Shown piece after piece: positions 37,608-46,322 of a stretch of DNA of 64,000 nt. Position numbers and translations under genes: made by a program. Location of the stretch: the NCBI GenBank assembly GCA_963661945.1, contig CAVLDP010000007.1, positions 7,007-71,006 of the forward strand, in the 5' to 3' direction. Position 1 is the stretch's first letter. Every line of letters starts with the position of its first letter. The stretch is from CAVLDP01 sp963661945. GTDB lineage: Bacteria; Bacillota; Clostridia; Lachnospirales; Lachnospiraceae. The notes under the pieces are model-generated. The model searched no databases and was not told the DNA's origin. It saw only the letters and a list, made by a program, of their open reading frames with translations.

Positions 37608-38369
37608 CTAATTTGTCTTTTCAAATACAATATCTGTATTATCCAGAGAAAAATTCTCTAGATGTAGTATTCCGGCCATTCCACTAAGGGAAGGCAATAT
37701 ATGGGGCAGACGCATCACCTTGGATGCAATCTCATCTCCGTCTCCGAAATTAATCAAGACAGTGTCTATTAGGATATACAGATCTCCAGAATCATTAAAT
37801 GCAATTCCATCTGCATACAAATCATATTTCTTCAGATTCTTCGTAAGAGACAGAATAAGATCAAGCTGCTTCGATTCAAGCGGAAGGACCTCTCCAACCT
37901 TGGCATCCTCCGTTACAACACCCTGCAAGGGCATCACGCCATCTACCTGGATGGAACTAATCTCAACCACCTGACCCTCATCATCGAAGTAGGCAAATGA
38001 TCCGTCCGATTCTGCCACATAACCAAGCATGGTCTCCTCTTCCACCTCAATCACGATAGAATTTCTATCCTTGAGGCGCACATCATAGGACTGAACAAAA
38101 GGAATATCCCGCGTTGGATGAACCTTTGCCTTGAGGAAGCAGTAGACAGCATTCTTTGAATACTTATCATTTAACACATACTCTTCAATCTCATCTGCCG
38201 ACAAAATAGTATTGCCCTCTACATCCACATTATTTACATTACAGAAAGTATAAATAAGAACCCCTGCAATAATGATAAAAATAATTAGTGCGAGTAGGAT
38301 ATTATATCGATAAAATCGAAGCTTGTTTTTTCGTCTTTTTCTCTTTTTTGCACGTAATTCTTTTGTCAT
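37608..38369 (-). CDS. ftsQ: Cell division protein FtsQ/DivIB
   Basis: The 253-residue protein has a very basic cytoplasmic start (MTKELRAKKRKRRKNKLRFY), one membrane segment (residues 24-45) and an extracellular part beginning with a POTRA domain (CNVNNVDVEGNTILSADEIEEYVL). This is the layout of FtsQ/DivIB, which links the septal synthase FtsW/FtsI to the divisome through FtsL and DivIC. Its start overlaps the ftsW stop by 4 bases (ATGA), giving coupled translation. Overall sequence similarity is low, as usual for this family; context makes the call firm. Confidence 0.9.
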   Translation of the reverse strand: MTKELRAKKRKRRKNKLRFYRYNILLALIIFIIIAGVLIYTFCNVNNVDVEGNTILSADEIEEYVLNDKYSKNAVYCFLKAKVHPTRDIPFVQSYDVRLKDRNSIVIEVEEETMLGYVAESDGSFAYFDDEGQVVEISSIQVDGVMPLQGVVTEDAKVGEVLPLESKQLDLILSLTKNLKKYDLYADGIAFNDSGDLYILIDTVLINFGDGDEIASKVMRLPHILPSLSGMAGILHLENFSLDNTDIVFEKTN

Positions 38370-39472
38370 GCTTCAAAACCCATTCCTTTGGATACCGCAA
38401 GAGCTATTCCCATTTCAACCATCAGAATTACCATAGACGAACCTCCATAGCTGACAAAAGGAAGCGTAATTCCGGTGTTTGGAATGGTATTCGTAACAAC
38501 GGCAACATTTAGGATTACCTGAAGTGCAATATGAGTCATAATTCCAATCACAAGAAATGAACCGAACAAATCTCTTGCGTGATTCGCTATATAGAGGAAA
38601 CGCCAAATCAAAACCAGATACATAATTAATAAACAAATTGCGCCAAAAAGACCCATTTCTTCGCAGATGATGGAAAAAATCATATCATTATTCGCTTCCG
38701 GAACAAATAACTTCTGTGTGGATTCTCCGAGCCCCTTTCCAAATAAACCGCCCGATCCAATCGCATATAAGCCCTGCAGCGTCTGATATCCCTCATCAAA
38801 GTCTTCCGGATGAAGCCAGATCTTAAATCTCGTCATTCGATAACTGGCCATAAGAACAAAGACAGCCGCTCCGGCCGCGAGAATGAGAATAAGATACAAA
38901 AATTTGAGATAGGAAGGATTTGCAACAAAGATCATCACAAATGCAATGCCAGCAATAATAAGACCTGTACTTAGGTTCGTATAAGTAACTACACCAAGCA
39001 GAGGAATAAGAATTGCCAGCGATTTCATAACATTCGAGAAATCCCTCATGTAATTAGGCTTATTGGAGATCACTGTAGCAAGATAGAGAATCACAGAAAC
39101 CTTGGCAATCTCAGACGGTTGAATCGAGATTGGACCAATATAAAGCCATCTGGAAGAATTATTCAGTGATACTCCAGCAAACAATACCGTCACACAAAGT
39201 ATCATAGAAACCAGAACAGCAGGTCCTGCAAAAATTTTCAGGAATTTATAATCAACCTTCATAATGCAGAAAGCAAAAAACCAGCCAATTAAGCAGGCTG
39301 CAATCTGCTTCTTCACGTAATATGCCCCATCATTCAGCTTAAGTGTAGCTGTATAAGCCGAGGTGCTATAGAGCATAATGAAGCCAAAGCAAAGTAATGC
39401 AATCACAATAAAAAGCAAAGGATAATCAAAATATTTAACTTTTTTTTGCGTATTCTCTACTTGCTTACTCAT
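38366..39472 (-). CDS. ftsW: Septal peptidoglycan polymerase FtsW (SEDS family)
   Basis: The 368-residue protein has about ten membrane segments and SEDS-family motifs: LFIVIALLCFGFIMLYSTSAY, ISIQPSEIAKVSVILYLA (substrate-path PSE), GGLFGKGLGESTQK and the C-terminal NTGITLPFVSYGGSSM. FtsW polymerises lipid II into glycan strands with its partner FtsI, encoded in the same cluster. It overlaps murD by 8 bases and ftsQ by 4. Placement within dcw favours FtsW over RodA. Confidence 0.96.
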   Translation of the reverse strand: MSKQVENTQKKVKYFDYPLLFIVIALLCFGFIMLYSTSAYTATLKLNDGAYYVKKQIAACLIGWFFAFCIMKVDYKFLKIFAGPAVLVSMILCVTVLFAGVSLNNSSRWLYIGPISIQPSEIAKVSVILYLATVISNKPNYMRDFSNVMKSLAILIPLLGVVTYTNLSTGLIIAGIAFVMIFVANPSYLKFLYLILILAAGAAVFVLMASYRMTRFKIWLHPEDFDEGYQTLQGLYAIGSGGLFGKGLGESTQKLFVPEANNDMIFSIICEEMGLFGAICLLIMYLVLIWRFLYIANHARDLFGSFLVIGIMTHIALQVILNVAVVTNTIPNTGITLPFVSYGGSSMVILMVEMGIALAVSKGMGFEA

Positions 39473-40817
39473 CTAACCCTCTAACATATTCCTTAAAGAT
39501 TCGTCCGCGCTCTTCATAGTTTGCAAACATTCCCCAGCTTGCACAAGCAGGGGATAGAAGTACTGCCTCTCCAGATACTGCATCTCGATAACAGATATCA
39601 ATTGCTTCCTCTAACGTATCCGCAAATATAAAATCCTCGAAATGATGCATCTTACAGCACTCTGCAATCTTCTCCCTAGTCTGTCCAATTAATACAAGCT
39701 TCTTCACCTTGCCATCGAAGGACTCAATCCAATCATCATAGGTAGACTGCTTATCATATCCACCACCAATCAGATAGGTCTTTCGATCCATAGCCTGTAT
39801 TCCCTTAATCGCAGCATCTGGATTTGTTCCTTTGGAATCATTGTAGAAACGAACCCCTGCCTTCTCACAGACATACTCAATACGATGTTCCACAGCCTGA
39901 AATTCTCTTAAGGCCTGTCTAATCTCCTTCATAGGAACCGAGAATGCATCCGCCATTGCAATTGCAGCCATAGCATTCTCATAATTGTGAAGTCCTAAGA
40001 TGTTCATCTTAGTCACATCAATGATATCTTCTGTCTTACCATTTCTAGCCCAATAAATGTGAGAATCCTTGTAATAGAGACCTTCCTCTAGAACTCTCGC
40101 ACTTGAGAAATAAATGGTCTTAGGCCTACAGGTCTTACCAAATTCACGAAGAATTGGATCTTCATAATTCAAGACACAGACATCATCTTCTGTCTGGTTT
40201 AAGGTAATCGCTTCCTTGGCGGCGATGTAATTCTCCATGGTATGATGACGGTTTAGATGATCTGGTGTGATATTAAGAATTGCTGACGCCTTCGGATGAA
40301 ACTCCTCAATCGTCTCAAGCATAAAGGATGAAATCTCAGCAACAACAACGGAATCATCCTCTGTCTGATCCGAAACGCACGTATAAGGAATACCGATATT
40401 ACCAACAACAAAGGTTGACGCAAAATGAGTAGCCATAATCTGACCCGTCAGTGCTGTCGTCGTTGTCTTGCCATTTGTACCAGTGATTGCACAGACCGAT
40501 CCCTTTCCCAGGCGATAAGCAAGCTCTATCTCACCCCAAATCGGAATATTCATGTCACGAATCAGATCCACCCATGGCAAATCTGTAGGAACGCCAGGGC
40601 TTAAAACAACAACATCCACACCGAAAAGCATATCCTCTGTTAGCTGTCCCAGATAAAGCTCTACATCTGATAATTCTTCATGCTCCGCATAGAAGGAATC
40701 CCGATCAAATGTATCATTGCCATCATAAAGAACAGCCTTAGCACCAAGTCGCACGATAAGCTGACAAGCCGCAATTCCAGACTTTCCTGCACCAACCACA
40801 AAATATTTTTCTGCCAT
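39465..40817 (-). CDS. murD: UDP-N-acetylmuramoylalanine--D-glutamate ligase
   Basis: MurD adds D-glutamate to UDP-MurNAc-L-Ala in cytoplasmic peptidoglycan precursor synthesis. The protein has the N-terminal Rossmann part KYFVVGAGKSGIAACQL, the ATP-binding loop AITGTNGKTTTTALTG, NITPDHLNRH and the C-terminal ligase domain with FYNDSKGTNPDAA. The start at 40815-40817 (450 residues) has GAGGT just upstream; the longer frame would begin inside mraY. It lies 8 bases after mraY and overlaps ftsW by 8 bases. Confidence 0.97.
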   Translation of the reverse strand: MAEKYFVVGAGKSGIAACQLIVRLGAKAVLYDGNDTFDRDSFYAEHEELSDVELYLGQLTEDMLFGVDVVVLSPGVPTDLPWVDLIRDMNIPIWGEIELAYRLGKGSVCAITGTNGKTTTTALTGQIMATHFASTFVVGNIGIPYTCVSDQTEDDSVVVAEISSFMLETIEEFHPKASAILNITPDHLNRHHTMENYIAAKEAITLNQTEDDVCVLNYEDPILREFGKTCRPKTIYFSSARVLEEGLYYKDSHIYWARNGKTEDIIDVTKMNILGLHNYENAMAAIAMADAFSVPMKEIRQALREFQAVEHRIEYVCEKAGVRFYNDSKGTNPDAAIKGIQAMDRKTYLIGGGYDKQSTYDDWIESFDGKVKKLVLIGQTREKIAECCKMHHFEDFIFADTLEEAIDICYRDAVSGEAVLLSPACASWGMFANYEERGRIFKEYVRGLDE

Positions 40818-40825
40818 AATAACCT

Positions 40826-41785
40826 CTACCAAATCAGTCCAATCCATCCCACCATACATAGAAGTAAGGTGACGATGGAGAATACACAAACAACCTTAAT
40901 CTCTGACCATCCACCAAGTTCAAAATGGTGATGAATCGGAGCCATACGGAAGATTCTCTTACCATGAGTCAGCTTAAAATAGCCAACCTGAAGAATCACT
41001 GATAATACCTCAATCAAATAGATAAGGCCAACAATCAGAATAAAAAGTGGCATCTTAAGCACATAAGCTGTCGATGCTACAAATCCGCCCAAAGCCAGAG
41101 AACCAGTATCTCCCATGAAAATCTTGGCTGGATAACAGTTAAATAACAGGAAGGAAAGAAGTCCGCCAAGAATGGCAAGAGTAATCACCTGAATATCCAC
41201 ATCAAGATACATGGACGCAATCGTAAAGAAAACAGTAACCACGCAAGTCACACAGCTCGAAAGTCCATCGAGTCCGTCTGTAAAGTTCACTCCATTTACC
41301 GTGCCAAGGATTGCAAAATAATAGAGAAGAATTCCAAAGTAACCAACACTCACACTCGCTCCGTGTGAAAATGGCACAATCATCGAAGTAATAGAGTCAC
41401 TAGTCTTAAGCAGATAGATAAGGAAAATTGTGGATACTACAAGCTGCAATCCCATCTTCTGCCAAGCCAGGAGGCCGTCTGATCTTCTAAGAACAACCTT
41501 CAGGAAATCATCTAAGAATCCAATAAGGGCAAAGCCAAGTGTAACAAAGAGGATTGGATAAATATCCGGATGTCTTGGTCCAAGAAATAATCCAATCACA
41601 AGAAGGGACAGAAGAAACATAAGTCCTCCCATCGTCGGTGTACCCATCTTCTTCTGATGAGATTCTAATTCCTCTCTCTCTGTCTGTCCTGCCTTAAGAC
41701 TCCGCAAAAGCCGAATCACTATAGGCCCAAAACAAGTTGTCAGAATAAATGATGCAAAAAAAGCTGTATAATCTGCTACGTTCAT
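40826..41785 (-). CDS. mraY: Phospho-N-acetylmuramoyl-pentapeptide-transferase
   Basis: MraY moves phospho-MurNAc-pentapeptide onto undecaprenyl phosphate to make lipid I at the membrane. The 319-residue protein has about ten membrane segments and the catalytic motifs GFLDDFLKVVLRR, GVNFTDGLDGLSS, KIFMGDTGSLALG and APIHHHFELGGWSE. Its start is one base from the ftsI stop, so expression is tightly linked to the upstream transpeptidase. Length is normal. Confidence 0.97.
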   Translation of the reverse strand: MNVADYTAFFASFILTTCFGPIVIRLLRSLKAGQTEREELESHQKKMGTPTMGGLMFLLSLLVIGLFLGPRHPDIYPILFVTLGFALIGFLDDFLKVVLRRSDGLLAWQKMGLQLVVSTIFLIYLLKTSDSITSMIVPFSHGASVSVGYFGILLYYFAILGTVNGVNFTDGLDGLSSCVTCVVTVFFTIASMYLDVDIQVITLAILGGLLSFLLFNCYPAKIFMGDTGSLALGGFVASTAYVLKMPLFILIVGLIYLIEVLSVILQVGYFKLTHGKRIFRMAPIHHHFELGGWSEIKVVCVFSIVTLLLCMVGWIGLIW

Positions 41786-41786
41786 C

Positions 41787-43787
41787 TTATTCTCCTCCTT
41801 CTTCGTCCGCTTCTACTACTTCATCTGTTTCTACTGCTTCATCAGTTTCTACTACTTCATCCTTTACTTCTCCAGATGAAGTATCTGCAGAAGTTGATGT
41901 GACTACTGTTCCAAGTAAATTCTCCAAATCTGAGATAGCGTCTTCCTCTTCCTCTGCTGTCTTTATATTCATATATGGAAGAAGCTGCTCCATAATACTA
42001 TGAACAATCGACTGTGCATAAGAAGAATGTGCCTGATCTGCGGTATTTGGCTCATCCACAATTACATATACTACCACTTGTGGATTGTCATATGGGGCAA
42101 ATCCAATAAAAGATACCAGATAGGTACCATTGGATGGGTGCGTCTTCTGGGCCGTACCTGTCTTACCGCCAATATTATAGCCCTCAACCGATGCCGTTGC
42201 ACCTGTTCCATTTGCTACAACATTCAGAAGATAGGTTCGCATCTGATCAGATACATCCTGAGAAACTGTCTCCTTAAGAACCACTGGTGAAATCTCTTCT
42301 ACAACATTTCCAGAACTATCCTTAATCTCAGAAACAACATGTGGCACATACATCTTACCGCCATTAATAAGAGACGAAAAAGCTGTAGCAAGCTGAATCA
42401 TCGTCGTATTAAAGTTCTGTCCAAAGGAGTTTGTTGCGATATTTACCGTGCTCTCAAGTGCCTCCTCGTCGTAGATAAGGGTAGAAGTATTTGCTTCTCC
42501 CGGAAGATCAATTCCAGTCTTCTGGCCAAAGCCAAAAAGCGACTGGAAGGAAGCAAAATGCTTCGCACCAATGGAATAGGACATCTGCATCAAAGCATCA
42601 TTGCAGGAGTCCGCAAGCGAATCCGCAACCGTCTCTATACCATGTCCACTCCTGCTTACACAGTGAATCGTATATCCAGAAATATTCTCACCACCATCGC
42701 ACACATAAGTCTCATCTCCAGAAAGAGTTCCTGTCTCAAGACCTGTCGCTACCGTAAATGGCTTGAATGTAGAACCCGGCTCATAAGTATGCGTCACGCA
42801 GTAATTCTGCCAAAGCTCATTGAGAAGGTCCATCTGTTGATCATCATCTAGTCCTTCTAACTGCTCTTCTGTAAAATAAGCAGATAAATCCCTTGGATTA
42901 TTCAAATCAAATGATGGATATGTCGCCATAGCAAGAATCTCGCCATTATTCGGATTCATAACAAGAGCCGCAGTATTAAGAGATCCTCTCGTCCCATCTT
43001 CTCCTGTAAATTCAGCATTCCATTTATAGATTGCTTCTTCCACAATTGTTTGAATATTCACATCAATTGTTGTTACCAGGGTGTCACCATTGGTTGGTTC
43101 AATGACCGTCTTCTCTAAATCACTATCGGAATTCACATAACCATAAGAACGACCATTCACTCCATTTAGCGTATCATTGTATTGATTCTCCAGGCCAATA
43201 AGTCCGTAATTATTCGATGATGCAAATCCAATCAAAGATGCAGCGAGTGCTGAATATGGATACTGCCTCTGATACTGCTTTTCAAACCAGATGCCTGCAG
43301 TCTCATAGGACGAATCCTCTCCTTCTGTCAGGTTGGTATAAGCCGCCTGTTCTTCATAGGATACCTTCTTGGCAAGAATCACATATTCAGAATCCGGCTT
43401 CTCAACAAGTGCTGTACGAATAGTATCTGCAGAGATCTCCGGAAAGCAAAGTGTCACAGCATTAATCGTTGCATCAATAAGTTCTTCATTTGCATTCAAT
43501 ACCTTGCAGTCCAAAATAACATTGTATACATCAACACTTGTTGCAAGTACAGTTCCCTTCGAATCGACAATATCTCCTCTCTGATATGGAATCGTCGTCG
43601 AATCGTACTGCATCTGAGCAAGAACAATCTTCTCATATCTATCGCCGCTGGAATATTCAATATACATAAGACGCAGTATAAGAACGACAAAAAGAACGCA
43701 AATCACAGTAAAAACAAGGCTCAACTTGATTTGCATTCTCTTCAAAATACGCTTATATTGTTTCTTTTTCTTAGCACGTCTAGCCAC
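41787..43787 (-). CDS. ftsI: Penicillin-binding protein, septal transpeptidase FtsI
   Basis: The 666-residue class B PBP cross-links septal peptidoglycan. It has a basic start, one membrane anchor (residues 20-42), a pedestal domain with the family motif YQRGDIVDSKGTVLA, and a transpeptidase domain with SxxK as EPGSTFKPF, SxN as DSCNDAL and KTG as GGKTGTAQK. There is no PASTA domain. Instead the last 40 residues are an acidic, repeat-like tail (DEVVET units). It fits FtsI/PBP2B in dcw, between ftsL and mraY. SpoVD-type sporulation PBPs usually carry PASTA, so that is less likely. Confidence 0.93.
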   Translation of the reverse strand: MARRAKKKKQYKRILKRMQIKLSLVFTVICVLFVVLILRLMYIEYSSGDRYEKIVLAQMQYDSTTIPYQRGDIVDSKGTVLATSVDVYNVILDCKVLNANEELIDATINAVTLCFPEISADTIRTALVEKPDSEYVILAKKVSYEEQAAYTNLTEGEDSSYETAGIWFEKQYQRQYPYSALAASLIGFASSNNYGLIGLENQYNDTLNGVNGRSYGYVNSDSDLEKTVIEPTNGDTLVTTIDVNIQTIVEEAIYKWNAEFTGEDGTRGSLNTAALVMNPNNGEILAMATYPSFDLNNPRDLSAYFTEEQLEGLDDDQQMDLLNELWQNYCVTHTYEPGSTFKPFTVATGLETGTLSGDETYVCDGGENISGYTIHCVSRSGHGIETVADSLADSCNDALMQMSYSIGAKHFASFQSLFGFGQKTGIDLPGEANTSTLIYDEEALESTVNIATNSFGQNFNTTMIQLATAFSSLINGGKMYVPHVVSEIKDSSGNVVEEISPVVLKETVSQDVSDQMRTYLLNVVANGTGATASVEGYNIGGKTGTAQKTHPSNGTYLVSFIGFAPYDNPQVVVYVIVDEPNTADQAHSSYAQSIVHSIMEQLLPYMNIKTAEEEEDAISDLENLLGTVVTSTSADTSSGEVKDEVVETDEAVETDEVVEADEEGGE
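41805..41861. repeat. 18-bp tandem repeat in the 3' end of ftsI
   Basis: Just over three imperfect copies of an 18-bp unit encode DEVVET, DEAVET and DEVVEA near the C-terminus of FtsI. The copies differ mainly at synonymous or conservative positions. Such in-frame repeats can gain or lose units without shifting the frame. Confidence 0.8.
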
Positions 43788-43806
43788 GGCCTAAACTCCT
43801 AGCAAC

Positions 43807-44274
43807 TTACGGAATATCTGCATACTGACTCATATAGTCAGAATCATCCATATCATAATACACTATCTGGTCGCCACTTGCATAGACCATCCCCAGGTTG
43901 TTAAGAGCCTGCAGCTTAATCAGATACAGATTCACATTTGTATTAATTCTAGCCTCTGTAGCCTTATTTGATGCCTTAAGATCTGAAATATCATTCTCCA
44001 GACTTGCAATATTATTCATGCTGGTTGAGATATCATTCTGAAGGGTTAGAGACTCGATTAAGAATCCAGTAAAAAGCATAAGAGCCATCATAAGATAAAT
44101 CGTGAAGACCTTGGTCTTTCTCATAAGATATCTCTTATGGCGTTCCTCAGCTCTGCGTTGTCTTTTCGCATTCTCTCTCTGTCTTCTCTCGATTTCCTCG
44201 CGATTTGGCATTACCTCAATAATGTCTCTCGCTGTGCTGCCTTCTTCAAAATAATAAGTGTTAATCTCTGCCAT
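43807..44274 (-). CDS. ftsL: FtsL/DivIC-type septum protein
   Basis: The 155-residue protein has a long, strongly basic cytoplasmic part (residues 25-55, rich in Arg and Glu), one membrane segment (residues 57-75) and an extracellular coiled coil (LTLQNDISTSMNNIASLENDISDLKA) ending in NLGMVYASGDQIVYY. That is the layout of FtsL and DivIC, which form a trimer with FtsQ. Position between rsmH and ftsI is the classic ftsL slot, which decides the name; sequence alone would not separate FtsL from DivIC. Confidence 0.85.
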   Translation of the reverse strand: MAEINTYYFEEGSTARDIIEVMPNREEIERRQRENAKRQRRAEERHKRYLMRKTKVFTIYLMMALMLFTGFLIESLTLQNDISTSMNNIASLENDISDLKASNKATEARINTNVNLYLIKLQALNNLGMVYASGDQIVYYDMDDSDYMSQYADIP

Positions 44275-44287
44275 AGCATTACCTCAC

Positions 44288-45232
44288 TCAAACAGGAATC
44301 CTTCTCTCAAAGACACGAAGCTTCGCGCTCTTTGATCTACTGTTTGCAGCCAACTCCTCTTCCGTTGGAAGGATTGGCTTCCTTGTGACTACATTTCCTT
44401 TGGATACATTGCCGCATACACAAACCGGAAAATTCTTCGGGCATGTGCAAGGGTCTTCATTTTTCTTAAAATTCACCTTCACAATTCTGTCTTCTAGCGA
44501 ATGGAAGGTAATAATACAAATTCTGCCTTCGTCATTTAATAAATCAATGAAGGAATTCAGGTTATCTTCAAGCACCTCAAGCTCACGATTCAGTTCGATT
44601 CGAATTGCCTGATAAGTTCTCTTGGCTGGATGTCCACCCGTTGCTTGAACTTTCATCGGAATGGAAGAACGAATAATATCGTTAAGCTGTCCTGCAGTTC
44701 TAATCTCGCCCTCTGCTCTGGCGGCTACAATGTGCTTAGCTATATTCTTAGCAAATCTATCTTCGCCATAATCTCTGATGATGCGATATAAATCCTGTTC
44801 CGAATAGGTGTTGACGATGTCCTTCGCAGTTTTGGGATTGCGATTATCCATCCTCATATCAAGCAGGGCATCTTCATCTCTATAAGAGAAACCCCTGTCT
44901 GGTGTATCAAGCTGAAAGGAAGATACGCCAAGGTCTAAGAGAATTCCATCCACATGGTCTATCCCAAGCTTATGAACTTCTTCCACCATATTCTCGTAAT
45001 TGCTACGGACAATCGTGACGCGGTCTTTGTATGGTGCAAGTCGCTCCGTTGCAGCTCGTATTGCATCTTCATCCTGATCGATTCCGATCAGTCGTCCTGT
45101 CGTCAGCCTCTTCGCTATCTCTGAGGAGTGTCCCGCACCGCCAAGAGTGCCATCTACATATATACCATCCGGCTTAATTCTAAGCTCATCAATACATTCC
45201 TTCAGTAGAACTGAATAATGGTTAAATTCCAT
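44288..45232 (-). CDS. rsmH: 16S rRNA (cytosine1402-N4)-methyltransferase
   Basis: RsmH (MraW) methylates N4 of C1402 in 16S rRNA, tuning start-codon selection. The 314-residue protein has the SAM motif [30 protein letters not shown], the family signature [14 protein letters not shown] and the C-terminal [17 protein letters not shown]. It follows mraZ by 14 bases and precedes ftsL by 13 bases, the standard order. Confidence 0.98.
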   Translation of the reverse strand: MEFNHYSVLLKECIDELRIKPDGIYVDGTLGGAGHSSEIAKRLTTGRLIGIDQDEDAIRAATERLAPYKDRVTIVRSNYENMVEEVHKLGIDHVDGILLDLGVSSFQLDTPDRGFSYRDEDALLDMRMDNRNPKTAKDIVNTYSEQDLYRIIRDYGEDRFAKNIAKHIVAARAEGEIRTAGQLNDIIRSSIPMKVQATGGHPAKRTYQAIRIELNRELEVLEDNLNSFIDLLNDEGRICIITFHSLEDRIVKVNFKKNEDPCTCPKNFPVCVCGNVSKGNVVTRKPILPTEEELAANSRSKSAKLRVFERRIPV

Positions 45233-45246
45233 AGTAAAGCTCCGTC

Positions 45247-45678
45247 CTAGATGCTAAGTCCAAGCTCAGCCATGTGCTCTGCAATCTCATCCATATCATC
45301 GTAGGAAGAAGAATCCTCCCACTTCGTCTTGTCCCAAATCTCAATACGATTCAAGACACCAACGAGAACAACATCCTTCTCAATCTCTGCAAAGCTTCGA
45401 AGTACCTGTGGAAGAAGGACACGGCCCTGGCTATCAAGCTCTACCGATGCTGCTCCTGCAAAGAAGAATCTCGAGAACTTACGAGCATCCTTCGTAGTTA
45501 GTGGAACCTCTCTGAATTTCTCTTCGATGCTATGCCATTCAGTCAGTGGATATACAAACAAGCAGCCGTCTAAACCCTTGGTAACAACGAATTCCTTACC
45601 AAGCTGTTCTCTGTATTTTGCTGGGATAATAAGTCGTCCTTTTGCATCAATGCTATGACTATATTCACCCATGAACAT
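45247..45678 (-). CDS. mraZ: Transcriptional regulator MraZ
   Basis: MraZ is an AbrB-fold DNA-binding protein that represses or tunes its own dcw operon. The 143-residue protein has two SpoVT/AbrB-like units, each with a D-x-[KQ]-G-R motif: [22 protein letters not shown] and [23 protein letters not shown] lies 8 bases before the ATG. Four GTGG boxes lie between the promoter and the start codon, matching its known type of operator. It opens the division cluster. Confidence 0.97.
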   Translation of the reverse strand: MFMGEYSHSIDAKGRLIIPAKYREQLGKEFVVTKGLDGCLFVYPLTEWHSIEEKFREVPLTTKDARKFSRFFFAGAASVELDSQGRVLLPQVLRSFAEIEKDVVLVGVLNRIEIWDKTKWEDSSSYDDMDEIAEHMAELGLSI

Positions 45679-45694
45679 GGCGGCTACCTCCTCT

Positions 45695-45730
45695 CCACTT
45701 TATTCCACTACCTACCACTTTCCTCCACTT
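45695..45730 (-). promoter_or_regulatory. MraZ operator: four GTGG boxes with exact 10-bp spacing
   Basis: On the minus strand GTGG occurs four times, with plus-strand CCAC at 45695, 45705, 45715 and 45725. Three of the four copies read AAAGTGG. This matches the described MraZ site, AAAGTGG repeats separated by three bases. The array sits between the -10 box and the mraZ ribosome site, where binding would block RNA polymerase. Confidence 0.9.
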
Positions 45731-45738
45731 TTAACTAC

Positions 45739-45767
45739 ATTTTACTCCTAAATTCCCAATAGTGCAA
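45739..45767 (-). promoter_or_regulatory. Promoter of the mraZ-dcw operon
   Basis: TTGCAC (45762-45767) and TAAAAT (45739-45744) are 17 bases apart, directly upstream of the MraZ boxes. It is the likely start of transcription for mraZ through ftsQ. Confidence 0.85.
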
Positions 45768-45859
45768 GGGAAATTCCTTGATTTTTCAGGCTTTCTAGAT
45801 GGTGGAGGACCGGTGGAGGGAAATCCCATATTTTGTTATTGCTTCTGTATTTGGACATG

Positions 45860-45894
45860 CAAAAAAGCCCCAGTCGATATACGACTGAGGCTTT
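45860..45894 (-). terminator. Rho-independent terminator after tmRNA
   Basis: AAGCCTCAGTCG pairs with CGACTGGGGCTT (one G-U) around TATAT, followed by six T on the minus strand, about 30 bases beyond the tmRNA 3' end. Confidence 0.93.
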
Positions 45895-45924
45895 CACCAA
45901 CAAATACAATGATTTCATTAAAAA

Positions 45925-46263
45925 TGGACCAGGCGGGAATCGAACCCGCGTCCAAAAACCAATCCCCTGTTCTTCTACGAGTGTAGTTTGCTATTTAACA
46001 TTCCCTCAAGCCCACGGGAGCAAACGCCCAAAGACCATCAGTAGCTTCATAATACGTCCATAATCTCAAAGCTTTGAATATGCCGTTTCCTACATAGTTT
46101 GAAGCCTGATTGCCGAAGTGTAGGTGCTTCGGGTCAGACTGCTGCCCTTAGGCAGCGTATGCTAAATTATCTTCAGCGTTTAATTTTAATTTGGCCATTT
46201 AACGCATTACCATACGACTCGCTTCACCAGCTTCACGATCCCTGTCGAAACCTTTACTAGCCC
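45925..46263 (-). ncRNA. ssrA: Transfer-messenger RNA (tmRNA)
   Basis: The ends form a tRNA-like acceptor stem, GGGCUAG with CUGGUCC (7 bp with G-U pairs), followed by discriminator A. A T arm (CGCGGGUUCGAUUCCCGCC) and the conserved 5' part AAGGUUUCGACAGGGAU are present. The tag reading frame (46148-46195) encodes AKLKLNAEDNLAYAA and stops at UAA in the loop of a GCUGCC/GGCAGC hairpin. CCA is not encoded; the DNA continues with T after the discriminator. tmRNA rescues stalled ribosomes together with SmpB, whose gene lies 59 bases upstream. It has its own strong promoter and terminator. Confidence 0.97.
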
Positions 46264-46289
46264 ATGAAGTGCTTATAAAAGCACCAATT

Positions 46290-46318
46290 ATTATAGTAAT
46301 TAGAAGTCCAAAGTTCAA
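46290..46318 (-). promoter_or_regulatory. Promoter of tmRNA
   Basis: TTGAAC (46313-46318) and a perfect TATAAT (46290-46295) are 17 bases apart, ending about 27 bases before the mature 5' end. It lies just after the smpB stop codon. Confidence 0.9.
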
Positions 46319-46322
46319 CCAT

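Noticed and set aside
42339..42851. 170-codon plus-strand open frame
   Set aside because: Antisense to the transpeptidase domain of ftsI, which is intact.
45925..45965. A tRNA gene at the T-arm-like sequence
   Set aside because: The sequence is the 3' tRNA-like part of tmRNA, closed by a 5' end about 300 bases away and not by a tRNA D arm.
45762..46063. Two plus-strand open frames over the mraZ upstream region and tmRNA
   Set aside because: They run through a terminator and the antisense of a structured RNA; no ribosome site.
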